Assembly (NCBI GenBank): GCA_948847595.1
Contig: CAQOGY010000027.1
Location: 1-33,290 of the forward strand
Reading direction: 5' to 3'
Length of the DNA stretch: 33,290 bases
Source of the DNA: an uncultured Bacteroides sp.
GTDB taxonomy: Bacteria; Bacteroidota; Bacteroidia; Bacteroidales; Bacteroidaceae
A program made the translations under genes and the position numbers. A model generated the notes under the pieces. It saw nothing but the letters and a program-made list of their open reading frames with translations. It did no database searches and was not told the origin of the DNA. Positions 15,901 through 24,036 of this stretch are shown here, in pieces. Each line of letters opens with the position of its first letter. Position 1 is the stretch's first letter.

Positions 15901-16151
15901 GAACGAGAGGTAATATGTTTCAGGTTACTCACCGCATTCAAGGTATTCTCCAGCGGCCGGGTAACGTTATTTTCTATATCCGAAGCACTTGCGCCAGGAT
16001 ATGCGGTCATTACCATGATCGTATTTGTATCGATGTCCGGATACAAGTCGATAGGTAACTTGGACAAAGAGAAAAGACCAAAAATCACCACTGCCAGAAA
16101 GCAGAGGGAGGTCATAATCGGTTTCTTAACCGCACCTTCGTATAAACTCAT
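12993..16151 (-). CDS. RND efflux pump, inner-membrane subunit (AcrB/MexB-like)
   Basis: This 1052-residue protein has the normal RND length and layout: TM1 (about 10-30), first porter and docking loop (30-330), TM2-6, a second large periplasmic loop and TM8-12. The proton-relay pair D399/D400 lies in TM4 (SIAIGMVVDDAIVVLENV), marking it as a hydrophobic/amphiphilic-type (HAE1) drug pump rather than a heavy-metal exporter. PGASASDIENNVTRPLE and the block near GMIPMAIGGGQGSEMWSPMA are typical of the family. It follows the adaptor by 30 bp and precedes the PII-like gene by 12 bp. Substrates cannot be predicted; bile salts, dyes or antibiotics are usual for this group. Confidence 0.95.
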   Translation of the reverse strand: MSLYEGAVKKPIMTSLCFLAVVIFGLFSLSKLPIDLYPDIDTNTIMVMTAYPGASASDIENNVTRPLENTLNAVSNLKHITSRSSENMSLITLEFEFGNDIDVLTNDVRDKLDMVSSQLPDDVENPIIFKFSTDMIPIVLLSVQANESQAALYKILDDRVVNPLARIPGVGTVSISGAPQREIQVYCDPNKLEAYNLSIETISSIIGAENKNIPGGNFDIGSETYALRVEGEFDDSRQLADIVVGTHNGANVFLRDVARIVDTVEERAQETYNNGVQGAMIVVQKQSGANSVEISRKVEEALPRLQKNLPSDVKLGVIVDTSDNILNTIDSLAETVMYALLFVVIVVFLFLGRWRATLIICITIPLSLIASFIYLAITGNTINIISLSSLSIAIGMVVDDAIVVLENVTTHIERGSDPKQAAVHGTNEVAISVIASTLTMIAVFFPLTMVSGMSGVLFKQLGWMMCAIMFVSTVAALSLTPMLCSQLLRLQKRPSKMFKLFFTPIEKALDALDTGYAKMLNWAVRHRPVVIVGCIAFFVVSLLCAKGIGTEFFPAQDNARIAVQLELPIGTRKEIAQELSEKLTNQWLTKYKDIMKVCNYTVGQADSDNTWASMQDNGSHIISFNISLVDPGDRDISLEAVCDEMRQDLKGYPEFSKAQVILGGSNTGMSAQASADFEIYGYDMTMTDSVAARLKRELLTVKGVTEVNISRSDYQPEYQVDFDREKLAMHGLNLATAGNYLRNRINGAVASKYREDGDEYDIKVRYAPEYRTSLESIENILIYNAKGESVRVKDVGKVVERFAPPTIERKDRERIVTVSAVISGAPLGDVVAAGNKLIDKMDIPGEITIQISGSYEDQQDSFRDLGTLGILIVILVFIVMAAQFESLTYPFIIMFSLPFAFSGVLMALFFTGSTLSVMSLLGGIMLIGIVVKNGIVLIDYITLCRERGMAVINSVVTSGKSRLRPVLMTTATTVLGMIPMAIGGGQGSEMWSPMAIAVIGGLTVSTVLTLVLIPTLYCVFAGTGIKNRRRKLHRKRELDVYFQEHKDEIIKK

Positions 16152-16181
16152 TTCTTTATAGTGATTAGTTTAATAGTGATT

Positions 16182-17198
16182 TTACTTCTCGATCTCTACT
16201 TCCGTACCGTTTATCAGACGTGCCTGTCCGGCCACTACCACCTGCGAATTATCGGGCACACCGGATTTCAGCTCATACTCCGAACCCATGCGTCTGCCTA
16301 ACTCCACTTTGTTGTAGGACACTTTGCCATCTTTATAAACGTACACATAGCGATCGCCGGAACCTGCCTGTTTCACAATAGCCAAGTCGGGCACTACAAC
16401 GTTGTCCGCCGTACCGAAGTTCAAGGTAGCACGGGCAAACATTCCCGGACGTACACGCTGATCTTTGTTGTCCAACTTGATCTCGATCTGGAAAGTACGG
16501 GTAGTTGCGTCGATAGTCGGATAGATCAGGCTGATAGTTCCCTTGAACAGTTCGTCGCCATATACATCCAGCTTCACATCTACCGGTTCGCCTTTCTTCA
16601 CCTTCGTGAAGTAGGTTTCAGACACATTGATCATCAGCTTGACCGGAGTGATCTGCTCTACTACCAGCACCGGACTTCCGCCACTATACATATCACCATT
16701 ATCGTAATTACGGGCAGTGATTACTCCGTTGATCGGGCTCAACAGAAACGTATTCTCTACCAGATTATCATAAGCAGTCTGCTTCACATCGAGCTGCATC
16801 TTCGCAGCATCCCACTCTGATTTGGAAGCACCGCCTACCTTATAAAGTTCGTCGATACGATTAAATTCAATTTTCTGATTGTCCAGTTGCAGTTTCGTCT
16901 GTGTGAGGTTGGCTGCATCCATCTGCACCAGCTTCTGGCCTTTGGATACACGGTCGCCCACTTCTACCAGAATCCGGTCGATGCGGACAGGTGACGAAGG
17001 AGCAATGTTGTTCTTTACTTCAGCTTCTACCGTCGCTGTATAATCCTGTATCTGATCTACGGGACGGGCTGTTACATCAGCCACTTTTACTCTGGGCTTC
17101 TCGTCTTCCTGTTTCACAGCAGCCTTATCTTTTCCACCCGTACATGAGCTCATTACTACTGTCAATAGCAGAGCCACTAATTGGATACCTTTTTTCAT
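16182..17198 (-). CDS. RND periplasmic adaptor lipoprotein (membrane fusion protein)
   Basis: This 338-residue protein begins with a lipoprotein signal peptide whose lipobox is VMSSC, with C19 the acylated residue. It has the adaptor pattern: first half-lipoyl strand around YTATVEAEVKNNIAPSSPVRI, VGDRVSKGQKLVQMD, a short alpha-hairpin (about 95-150), the second half-lipoyl region LLSPINGVITARNYDNGDMYS, beta-barrel and membrane-proximal domains. I choose the ATG at 17198, which gives the lipobox; a longer frame reaching back to 17255 would overlap the TolC-like gene and spoil the signal. It links the TolC-like duct to the RND pump encoded next to it, 31 bp before and 30 bp after. Confidence 0.93.
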   Translation of the reverse strand: MKKGIQLVALLLTVVMSSCTGGKDKAAVKQEDEKPRVKVADVTARPVDQIQDYTATVEAEVKNNIAPSSPVRIDRILVEVGDRVSKGQKLVQMDAANLTQTKLQLDNQKIEFNRIDELYKVGGASKSEWDAAKMQLDVKQTAYDNLVENTFLLSPINGVITARNYDNGDMYSGGSPVLVVEQITPVKLMINVSETYFTKVKKGEPVDVKLDVYGDELFKGTISLIYPTIDATTRTFQIEIKLDNKDQRVRPGMFARATLNFGTADNVVVPDLAIVKQAGSGDRYVYVYKDGKVSYNKVELGRRMGSEYELKSGVPDNSQVVVAGQARLINGTEVEIEK

Positions 17199-17229
17199 AT
17201 TCCTTAGTTGTAATTTTAGTTGTCTATCT

Positions 17230-18576
17230 TTATTGTTTTCCCAAAACCTGATCAAGGTCAGCCTTAGCTACCAGGTAATCGTAGATTGATTGATTGTAAG
17301 TAAGTTGTGCCTGCGTCAGTGATACCTGCGAACTGTTAAGTTCAAGCACGGTTCCCTTACCGACTTCATAACGTTTTCCGGCAATCTGTACCGCTTTTTC
17401 AGCCTGCATCACGTTTTCTTTGTTGCTGACCACCTGCTCGGAGCTGGCAGTCATATTGTTACGGTAGCTGACTACCTGCATATTCAGTTTTCTCTCCGTA
17501 TCGATGCGGTTCCAGTCAAGCTGGCGCATCTGGATGCGGGCCGATTTTACCTTCGTAAAGTTGCTCGCCCTATACAAAGGAATGCTCAGATTGAACATCA
17601 AAGACGAACTGTTGCTCCACGTATAATCAAAGAAATTGATGTTCGGATTATACAAAGACTGATATTGATAAGAGAAGCTCATCGACAAAGTAGGCATGAA
17701 GTTCGTTTTCAGCGACTTCACGTTCTTTTCGAGCAATTTCATATTCAGCTCGAACTGCTTCATCGTTGTATTGTTCTCCAGACTCATATCTTCTTCTTTC
17801 AACTGATTGGCAAACAGCATTGATTCGTAGTTTGTCAGATTATCGTCAGTCTTAATATCCACATCAGCCGTAATGCCCATCAACACTTTCAACTGGAGTT
17901 TTGCCAGCGTCACGGCATTGGCGGCAGAAATGACATTCGGCTTGATGCTGCGCATCTGTACTTCTGCGCTGATCTTATCAAATTCGCTGACTGCACCTTG
18001 TTGATATTTGGCGTTCACGACATTGAAATTATCTTCTGCCAACTTATAGCTGCCTTGAAGCACTTCATAACTATCTTGTGCAAGCATCAGCTGATAATAA
18101 GCCTTGGTTACCTGATTGATCAAATCCAGTTCGGAAGCACGCGACTTCTCCACTGCCAGTTCGATATCTGTCTTTGTCATTGACATGGCCCGGTAGACTG
18201 CCGGTGCAAACAAAGGCAGGTTAATGCTCAGTCCGGCATTGGCGGTATTCGTACCATCCTGCCCCATCTTGAACGACATATCGTTCAGTTTCATTTCAGC
18301 CGCTTTGATCGTGTGATCCAGTGATCCGTTTAGGCTTGCTTCGGGTAACAGGCTCTGCCACGCTTCCTTACTTGCAACTTTCTTTAAGGCAATTTCTTCT
18401 GCCGCCACCTTTATCGTAGGATTCTCATCCAACGCTATTTCCAGGGCTTTGTCCAGCGTCAATGTCAGCGTATTCTGCGTTGTCTGCTCCGTCTGAGCCT
18501 TTGCAAAGCCAAACGCACAGAGAGCCATTGCCGTCAGAAGCATTTTCTTGCCTGTCAATCTTTTCAATCTGTTCAT
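17230..18576 (-). CDS. TolC-family outer-membrane efflux protein
   Basis: This 448-residue protein has a signal peptide (about 1-27, ending FGFAKA). It carries two OEP repeats of long amphipathic helices, for example KALEIALDENPTIKVAAEEI near the start and the matching second repeat from about 240, VLELNSSQVSLTQAQLTYNQ near the end, and two short aromatic barrel segments (PLFAPAVYRAM and PLYRASNFTK). It forms the outer-membrane duct for the adaptor and RND pump encoded downstream. It begins 49 bp after the end of the broken tetR frame, placing both in one transcription unit. Confidence 0.93.
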   Translation of the reverse strand: MNRLKRLTGKKMLLTAMALCAFGFAKAQTEQTTQNTLTLTLDKALEIALDENPTIKVAAEEIALKKVASKEAWQSLLPEASLNGSLDHTIKAAEMKLNDMSFKMGQDGTNTANAGLSINLPLFAPAVYRAMSMTKTDIELAVEKSRASELDLINQVTKAYYQLMLAQDSYEVLQGSYKLAEDNFNVVNAKYQQGAVSEFDKISAEVQMRSIKPNVISAANAVTLAKLQLKVLMGITADVDIKTDDNLTNYESMLFANQLKEEDMSLENNTTMKQFELNMKLLEKNVKSLKTNFMPTLSMSFSYQYQSLYNPNINFFDYTWSNSSSLMFNLSIPLYRASNFTKVKSARIQMRQLDWNRIDTERKLNMQVVSYRNNMTASSEQVVSNKENVMQAEKAVQIAGKRYEVGKGTVLELNSSQVSLTQAQLTYNQSIYDYLVAKADLDQVLGKQ

Positions 18577-18625
18577 AAACTCGTTTCTATTTGATCCTTA
18601 ATTGTTTGTCATCCGAACCTAGCTC

Positions 18626-19276
18626 CTATTGTTGCTCGACCCGGTTTTTACGATATTCTGATATAAATTCCTCTAAAACTTTGGCTCCTTTTTCCGTGGA
18701 AATGCCACGTATATAGGTAAACATGATGGATTCGTATACTTCTATAAAAGGATATTCGTTGCAAATGTCCGTATTCAACAGCACATCAAACTACTCGCGC
18801 ACCAACAGATTGACTATCTCAAAGTTGACATCCGCCCGAAAGATACCTTGCTCTACCCCCGACTTAAAGAAAGACATCGTCTTCTCCGAGTCACTTTCAC
18901 TACGGTCTTTCATCATCGCATATACCTTCGGATATTTCTTGATATCCTCGAAGAAGCGCTTGTTGGTCTGATGAAAGATCTCGATGCTTTTCTGAAAGAC
19001 AGCAAGTATCACCTCCAGCACATTGTTGGATTGCTCGTATATCTCCTGCAAGTATTTGTCTCTTTCAGCTTGCTTTTGCAGAATACACTCTTTCAATAAT
19101 GATTCCTTATCTGCAAAAACCTCATAGAGCGTACGTTTGGAAATGCCCAATGCTGCCGCAATGTCATCCATCGTAATACACTTGATACCTTTCAAAGTAA
19201 AAGCTTCTGTCGCGGTCATTATAATCCGTTCTCTCAGCTCCGCCTTTTGGGACGCGTCTCTTCCATGCTCCATCAT
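18626..19276 (-). pseudogene. TetR-family repressor of the efflux operon, interrupted by an amber stop
   Basis: Translation from the ATG at 19276 gives a normal TetR helix-turn-helix (FTLKGIKCITMDDIAAALG, then SKRTLYEVFADKESLL) and most of the ligand-binding domain, but stops at TAG (18791-18793) after NLLVRE, at about 161 residues. The same frame stays open for a further 54 codons, from FDVLLNTDI to EYRKNRVEQQ, ending at TAG 18626-18628. A full TetR is about 200-220 residues and this C-terminus looks like genuine TetR dimerisation sequence, so the stop probably arose from CAG (Gln) by one C-to-T change. It could be a real truncation, a strain polymorphism or a sequence error. The gene lies first in the efflux operon, where an autoregulating repressor is expected. 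Confidence 0.85.
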
Positions 19277-19293
19277 CACTCTTTTTAGATTTT

Positions 19294-19368
19294 GTTAGAC
19301 TCAGTTTTCTATAAATTCACCATTTAAAGCGAAAAACGGAACAAAGATATATAGAAAACTCAATTAAC
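19294..19368. promoter_or_regulatory. Inverted pair of candidate TetR operators
   Basis: AGTTTTCTATA (19303-19313) and its inverted copy TATAGAAAACT (19350-19360) lie 36 bp apart, with outer flanks that also match (GTTA and TAAC). The second copy falls in the spacer between the -33 and -7 boxes of the tetR promoter and the first falls just downstream of the expected transcription start. The arrangement is what an autorepressed TetR operator would need, though no binding data are implied. Confidence 0.55.
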
Positions 19369-19371
19369 AAA
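19342..19371 (-). promoter_or_regulatory. Bacteroides promoter of the tetR/efflux operon
   Basis: On the minus strand TTTG (19371-19368), an 18-bp spacer and TATCTTTG (19349-19342) match the Bacteroides -33 TTTG and -7 TAnnTTTG consensus with both boxes perfect. The start of transcription should be near 19335, about 60 bp before the ATG at 19276. The candidate operator half-site lies in the spacer. Confidence 0.7.
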
Positions 19372-19419
19372 TCAAGTTTCCTTTTATTTATAGCCCATTT
19401 GATAAATATTATCATTCAT

Positions 19420-19486
19420 TAGAGGTATATGAAAACAAGTGTTAAGAGGAAATATAGAGCAAAAGTAAGGAATAGAGGTATATGAA
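19420..19486. repeat. Direct repeat TAGAGGTATATGAA
   Basis: The 14-mer occurs at 19420-19433 and 19473-19486, start to start 53 bp, in the gap between hutH and tetR. It is far enough from the tetR promoter that its role is unclear. Two copies in 67 bp of AT-rich DNA is suggestive but not conclusive. Confidence 0.45.
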
Positions 19487-19526
19487 GTAAAGTTTTATCG
19501 CTGTAAGAGGGAGAATAATCGGCAAA

Positions 19527-19567
19527 TGCCGGATAAATACCGATAAGAATCGATCGTTTATCCGGCA
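19527..19567. terminator. Hairpin downstream of hutH
   Basis: TGCCGGATAAA (19527-19537) pairs perfectly with TTTATCCGGCA (19557-19567) around a 19-nt loop. It lies about 40 bp beyond the hutH stop codon and is the likely 3' end of the hut transcript. No long U run follows on the minus strand, so it may act as a processing or stabilising stem. Confidence 0.5.
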
Positions 19568-19607
19568 ATAACAGTCACCATTATTAACGAAAAGCGAAAA
19601 AGGAGGT

Positions 19608-21107
19608 TTAGTACTCTAACTTAGTCCTTTTTAAAAAAGCGACTGTTTTATGTATTTCTTTATACATCACGATGTCATCTTTCACAAAAGGCACTTCTTT
19701 CCGGTAGGCATGCAGGAAACTCTCCAGCAGCGGAGACGTTTTCAGCGGACGGCGGAAATCGATGCCCTGCGCAGCATTCATCAGTTCGATGGCAAGGATA
19801 TGTTCAAGGTTGTCCATCACTTTATAAAGTTTGGTTGCGGCATTGGCCCCCATACTTACGTGGTCTTCCTGCCCGTTGGACGAAACGATGGAATCGCTCG
19901 ATGCGGCATAGCAGTACATTTTGTTCTGGCTGACCATAGACGCAGCAGCATATTGGGGAATCATAAAACCGGAATTCAGTCCCGGATTGGCTACCAAAAA
20001 CTCCGGAAGTTCGCGAAGTCCCATAATCAATTGAGAGACACGGCGTTCGGAAATGTTTCCCAGTTCTGCCAAGGCAATGGCGAGAAAGTCATAGGAGATA
20101 GCCAACGGCTGACCGTGGAAATTTCCACCGGAAATGATTCTGTCTTCGTCAGGGAAGATCGTTGGATTGTCCGTGACGGAATTGATTTCGGTCAGCAGTA
20201 CGGAGGAAACATAGCGGATAGCGTCTTTCGTGGCACCATGCACTTGCGGGATGCAACGGAAAGAGTAAGGATCCTGTACGTGCGCCTTGGGACGTTCGAT
20301 CAGTTCGCTGCCTGCCAGCAGTTTACGGAAAGCCTCTCCCGTCTCGATCTGTCCGGGATGAGGGCGTATCTGCTGGATGCAATCCATAAACGGGTCGATG
20401 CGTCCGTCGAAGGCTTCAAGAGAAAGAGCAGCTATCAGGTCGGCTTTCTTGGAAAGGCGGAAGGCTTTGAGAATGGCAAATACACCGTTGGCACTCATGA
20501 ACTGGGTACCGTTGAGCAGTGCAAGCCCTTCCTTGCTCATGAGCCGGACGGGTTCCCAGCCAAATTCGTCGAGCACGCTGATTGCTTCGCATTTCTTTCC
20601 TTTATAGTTGACGTCGCCCACACCGATCAAAGGAAGGAACAGATTGGCTAATGGGGCGAGATCGCCGGAAGCTCCCAAGGAACCGCGATCATAGACGATG
20701 GGCAGTACGTCGTTATTGAAAAAGTCGAGGATACGCTGTACGGTGATTAGTTGCACGCCGCTATGTCCCAACGAGAGAGCGTGGGCTTTGAGTAACATCA
20801 TCAGTTTGATGATGACAGGACGGATTTCTTCGCCTACACTGCAGGCATGGCTCTTTATCAGGTTTTCCTGCAAGGTTCCCAATTCGCCGGAAGAAATATT
20901 TTTAGTGCATAATGAGCCGAAGCCGGTGGTGATGCCATAAAGAGGTTCTTCGGAAGAAGCTATTTTATGGTCTAGATAATCACGGCATTTCTGAATGCGG
21001 AGCTTGGCTTCGGGAGCCAGTTCCAGCTTCAGATTCTCGTTGATGATCCGTTCGATGATTTCGAAGGTCAGTTCTCCGGAACCTATTTGATACACATTCT
21101 TGCTCAT
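19608..21107 (-). CDS. hutH: Histidine ammonia-lyase
   Basis: This 499-residue enzyme deaminates histidine to trans-urocanate and ammonia. The autocatalytic MIO cofactor arises from A146-S147-G148 in RGSLGASGDLAPLANL, and the catalytic tyrosine is Y57 in LYGITTGFGS. The blocks FHGQPLAISYDFLAIALAEL and QEDHVSMGANAA are also typical. I use the ATG at 21107, which overlaps the cyclodeaminase stop codon in an ATGA junction; a longer frame to 21158 adds a poor N-terminus. It is the last gene of the hut operon although its product acts first, so full transcription of the operon is needed to begin the pathway. Confidence 0.97.
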   Translation of the reverse strand: MSKNVYQIGSGELTFEIIERIINENLKLELAPEAKLRIQKCRDYLDHKIASSEEPLYGITTGFGSLCTKNISSGELGTLQENLIKSHACSVGEEIRPVIIKLMMLLKAHALSLGHSGVQLITVQRILDFFNNDVLPIVYDRGSLGASGDLAPLANLFLPLIGVGDVNYKGKKCEAISVLDEFGWEPVRLMSKEGLALLNGTQFMSANGVFAILKAFRLSKKADLIAALSLEAFDGRIDPFMDCIQQIRPHPGQIETGEAFRKLLAGSELIERPKAHVQDPYSFRCIPQVHGATKDAIRYVSSVLLTEINSVTDNPTIFPDEDRIISGGNFHGQPLAISYDFLAIALAELGNISERRVSQLIMGLRELPEFLVANPGLNSGFMIPQYAAASMVSQNKMYCYAASSDSIVSSNGQEDHVSMGANAATKLYKVMDNLEHILAIELMNAAQGIDFRRPLKTSPLLESFLHAYRKEVPFVKDDIVMYKEIHKTVAFLKRTKLEY

Positions 21108-21733
21108 ACGCGTAAATCTTGGTTGACGGCATCCAGTAATTCTTTCTCTTTCCGGCAAGCGGTTTGCTCTATCCGGTCCGCTTCGGCTTGCAAGCCCTGG
21201 ACAAATTCTTTGTCTTTGAGTACCCCCAGATTAATGCGGACATTCAGCAATGCCCCCAATACGGCGGATCGTGCCGCCATCATGGCTACACAGGCGTCTG
21301 TAATAGCGTTCCGGTTTCCCAGACGGGCGATGTCTGCTATGACGGGCATCACTTCAAGTGCTTTTCGGGCAACTTCCATCGGAATGAGGGCGGCATGCCT
21401 GGTGGCTTCCTGAATGGCAGCGCTACGGACAGCTTTTTCTTCATCGGTAGCTTTGGGAAGTTTAAAACAGGCAAAAACTTCATCATAGGCTTCGGAGTCT
21501 TTATCAATCAAGGCGATGAATTCTTTTTGGAATCGGGTGGTAAGCGTCTGTGCGTGCTGCATTACTTCTTCGCTGGCTTCATATCCTTTCTTGCCGATGG
21601 TGAGTCCTGTCACCATCGTGGCCAAAGCGGAAGCCAGCGCTCCACCTAAAGCGGCAATACTGCCACCGCCGGGTACCGGATCATTGCCGGCTATCTTATC
21701 TAAGAAATCTTTTACGGTTAAATCTGCTAACAT
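21104..21733 (-). CDS. fchA: Formiminotetrahydrofolate cyclodeaminase
   Basis: This 209-residue all-helical protein matches the cyclodeaminase half of vertebrate FTCD. It converts 5-formimino-tetrahydrofolate to 5,10-methenyl-tetrahydrofolate and ammonia. The N-terminal DPVPGGGSIAALGGALASAL is the folate-site glycine-rich motif of the family; other helices (KDSEAYDEVFACFKLPK, EVMPVIADIARLGNRNAITD) fit as well. It begins 21 bp after hutI and overlaps hutH by four bases (ATGA), implying coupled translation. The gene is separate from the formiminotransferase gene, with hutI between the two. Some annotations call such genes methenyltetrahydrofolate cyclohydrolase; the hut context argues for the cyclodeaminase. 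Confidence 0.92.
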   Translation of the reverse strand: MLADLTVKDFLDKIAGNDPVPGGGSIAALGGALASALATMVTGLTIGKKGYEASEEVMQHAQTLTTRFQKEFIALIDKDSEAYDEVFACFKLPKATDEEKAVRSAAIQEATRHAALIPMEVARKALEVMPVIADIARLGNRNAITDACVAMMAARSAVLGALLNVRINLGVLKDKEFVQGLQAEADRIEQTACRKEKELLDAVNQDLRV

Positions 21734-21754
21734 GGTATTTTATGCTTTTAGTTA

Positions 21755-23008
21755 TCAATTGACGGGGTATAGCATACCGCCTTTAATAGTCATGATGACA
21801 CAGTTCATGCCTACGTAGTATGGCAGAATGTGATAATTGTCCGAATTCAGTATGACAAAGTCGCCTTGCTTGCCTACTTCGATGCTTCCGATCCGGTCTG
21901 CCCGATGAAGGGCAGCAGCCCCGTTTAGTGTGAGGGCAGTGATGGTTTCTTCGATGCTAAGTTTCATGTAAATACACGCCAAAGCAATGGTCAACGGGAT
22001 GGAACCGGAGAAACAGCTTCCCGGATTCAAGTCTGTGGCAAGTGCCACGGCACAGCCGGCATCAATCATTTCACGACCGCGTGCATAAGGTTCTTTCAGT
22101 GCGAAAGCCGTCAGAGGCAGCAGGGTAGCTACTACTCCTGCGTCGGCCATTGCACGGATTCCGGCATCGGAAGCCTGAAGCAGATGATCGGCAGACAAAG
22201 CGCCCAGTTCGGCAGCCAGCTCAGCGCCACCAAAGGAAACGATTTCATCGGCATGGAGCTTTAACAGGAAGCCTTGTTCTTTAGCTGCCTGAAGGAGGCG
22301 GCGGGACTGTTCGACAGAGAAAACTCCTTGTTCGCAAAAGACATCACAACATTCGGCAAGTTCGTTCTCGCGGATAACGGGGAGCATTTCACGAATCAGA
22401 AAGTCGATGTATTCGTCTCCTCTTCCTTTATACTCTTCGGGAAGGGCGTGGGCTCCTAAGAAAGTGGATACAATGTCGATACGTTTGTGCTCGTCATTGT
22501 TCAGGCTGCGCATTATTTTCAGTTGCAGCAGCTCTGTTTCCCGATCGAGTCCATAACCGCTTTTACCTTCTACCGTGGTGACTCCCATAGCACTCATCTT
22601 CTTCAGAAAGCCTTCGGCTGCCGAGCGAAGTTTCAGGAAATTCATTTGCCGGGTAGCTTTTACGGTACTGGCTATCCCTCCGCCACGTTCCATGATGGAC
22701 ATATAGCTTTCGCCTTTCAGCCGCCATGAAAATTCTTCGGAACGTTCTCCGCCAAAAACAAAATGGGTATGCGAATCGACAAAGCCCGGAAGCAGGCAAT
22801 GTCCCCGGGCGTTGTAATGCCAGTAATGCTGGTAGTAGCCGTCACGATCTTCGCCACGACTCTCGCCGACGTAAGTGATGATGCCTTTGGTCACTTCTAC
22901 CGTTCCGTTTTCTATGATACGGAGTTGTCCCATTTCCGCACCTTTACGGGCGGAGATTCCTGTCGGGGTGACAATACGGGCATTGAATATAATCAGGTTT
23001 TCACTCAT
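21755..23008 (-). CDS. hutI: Imidazolonepropionase
   Basis: This 417-residue amidohydrolase-superfamily enzyme opens the ring of 4-imidazolone-5-propanoate to give N-formimino-L-glutamate. Metal-binding H80-T81-H82 lies in LLPGFVDSHTHFVFGG, followed by the signature GGERSEEFSWRL. LKLHADE supplies further ligands, and the C-terminal metal aspartate lies in ATDLNPGSC. The protein has the usual N-terminal and C-terminal composite beta-sandwich around the barrel and is of standard length. It lies 97 bp after the formiminotransferase gene, the widest gap in the operon, with no clear promoter in that gap. Confidence 0.96.
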   Translation of the reverse strand: MSENLIIFNARIVTPTGISARKGAEMGQLRIIENGTVEVTKGIITYVGESRGEDRDGYYQHYWHYNARGHCLLPGFVDSHTHFVFGGERSEEFSWRLKGESYMSIMERGGGIASTVKATRQMNFLKLRSAAEGFLKKMSAMGVTTVEGKSGYGLDRETELLQLKIMRSLNNDEHKRIDIVSTFLGAHALPEEYKGRGDEYIDFLIREMLPVIRENELAECCDVFCEQGVFSVEQSRRLLQAAKEQGFLLKLHADEIVSFGGAELAAELGALSADHLLQASDAGIRAMADAGVVATLLPLTAFALKEPYARGREMIDAGCAVALATDLNPGSCFSGSIPLTIALACIYMKLSIEETITALTLNGAAALHRADRIGSIEVGKQGDFVILNSDNYHILPYYVGMNCVIMTIKGGMLYPVN

Positions 23009-23105
23009 TGATCTTTTATTATTCGGTTCTTACTATTTCAATCATAATTCGATATAAGTTTCAGCAGCTTTATATCGGACGCACATTATTTTAATACTCC
23101 GGGCG

Positions 23106-24008
23106 CTATTCCATGATACGCGCTTCCAGCACCTGCTGCATGGAGAAATTCTCCAGTCCTAAATAATAGGAGGCCGTATCTATCAGCGCTTCCATCGGCA
23201 CCAGACCAATGATCTCACTTCCAACAATCGTCACTCCATAGCGGCGGGCCTCAATACGCACCAATTCGAAAGCACGGTAAAGGGCGGTGCGAGTGTAATC
23301 GGTCATATTAATGGATACTTGGGTGATATTCCGCTCTTTCAGTTCCACCCCCATTGCTTTGACGTAGCGGAGACCGCCGTTGATATGCCGGATATTTTTT
23401 GCTATCTTCGTGGCTATTTCAAGATTATTGGTACTCAGATTGATGTTATAAGCAACCAGCGGCATTCGGGCACCGATAGCTACCGTTCCGGCAGTGGGAT
23501 GACGCTCGGCAGGACCGAAGTCGGGATGCCATTCGGGAAGTCTGATTTTCTCCGCCATTCCTTCAAATTCTCCCTTACGGACGGAGGCCAGATTTTCCCG
23601 ATGCGGGGCTGTGGCGGACTTTTCATACAGAAAGACAGGGAGATTATATAGTTCCGCCACCCGGGAAGCCACTTCTTTCGACAGGGCGACGGCTTCTTCC
23701 ATCGTCGTATTCTTGATCGGAATGAAAGGAACCACGTCCACCGCTCCCATGCGGGGATGCTGTCCGCTATGATGATTAAGGTCTATCAGACGGACAGCAA
23801 TGCCGATAGCTTCAATGACTGCATCGCGCAAGGCTTCCGGTTCGCCAACCAAAGTGACTACCAGACGGTTATGATCTTCATCATTGCTATAATCGAGCAG
23901 CTTCACGCCGGATTTGCCACGAAAAGGGGCTACTATCTTGTCTATTTTCTCCAAATCACGTCCCTCGCTAAAGTTGGGGACACATTCGATGATCTTACTC
24001 CAATTCAT
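23106..24008 (-). CDS. ftcD: Glutamate formiminotransferase
   Basis: This 300-residue protein is the formiminotransferase half of the FTCD system: it moves the formimino group from formiminoglutamate to tetrahydrofolate, releasing glutamate. The opening IIECVPNFSEGRD is diagnostic. HHSGQHPRMGAVDVVPFIP carries the substrate-site histidines, and RNITQVSINMTDYTRTALYRAFE is typical of the second subdomain. It ends at the formiminotransferase boundary without a cyclodeaminase domain; that activity is encoded by the separate gene at 21104-21733. It begins 28 bp downstream of hutU. The presence of this route and the absence of a hutG-like hydrolase mean that the one-carbon unit is saved as folate. 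Confidence 0.96.
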   Translation of the reverse strand: MNWSKIIECVPNFSEGRDLEKIDKIVAPFRGKSGVKLLDYSNDEDHNRLVVTLVGEPEALRDAVIEAIGIAVRLIDLNHHSGQHPRMGAVDVVPFIPIKNTTMEEAVALSKEVASRVAELYNLPVFLYEKSATAPHRENLASVRKGEFEGMAEKIRLPEWHPDFGPAERHPTAGTVAIGARMPLVAYNINLSTNNLEIATKIAKNIRHINGGLRYVKAMGVELKERNITQVSINMTDYTRTALYRAFELVRIEARRYGVTIVGSEIIGLVPMEALIDTASYYLGLENFSMQQVLEARIME

Positions 24009-24036
24009 ATTTATTTCTCTATTTCGTTACTTTCTA

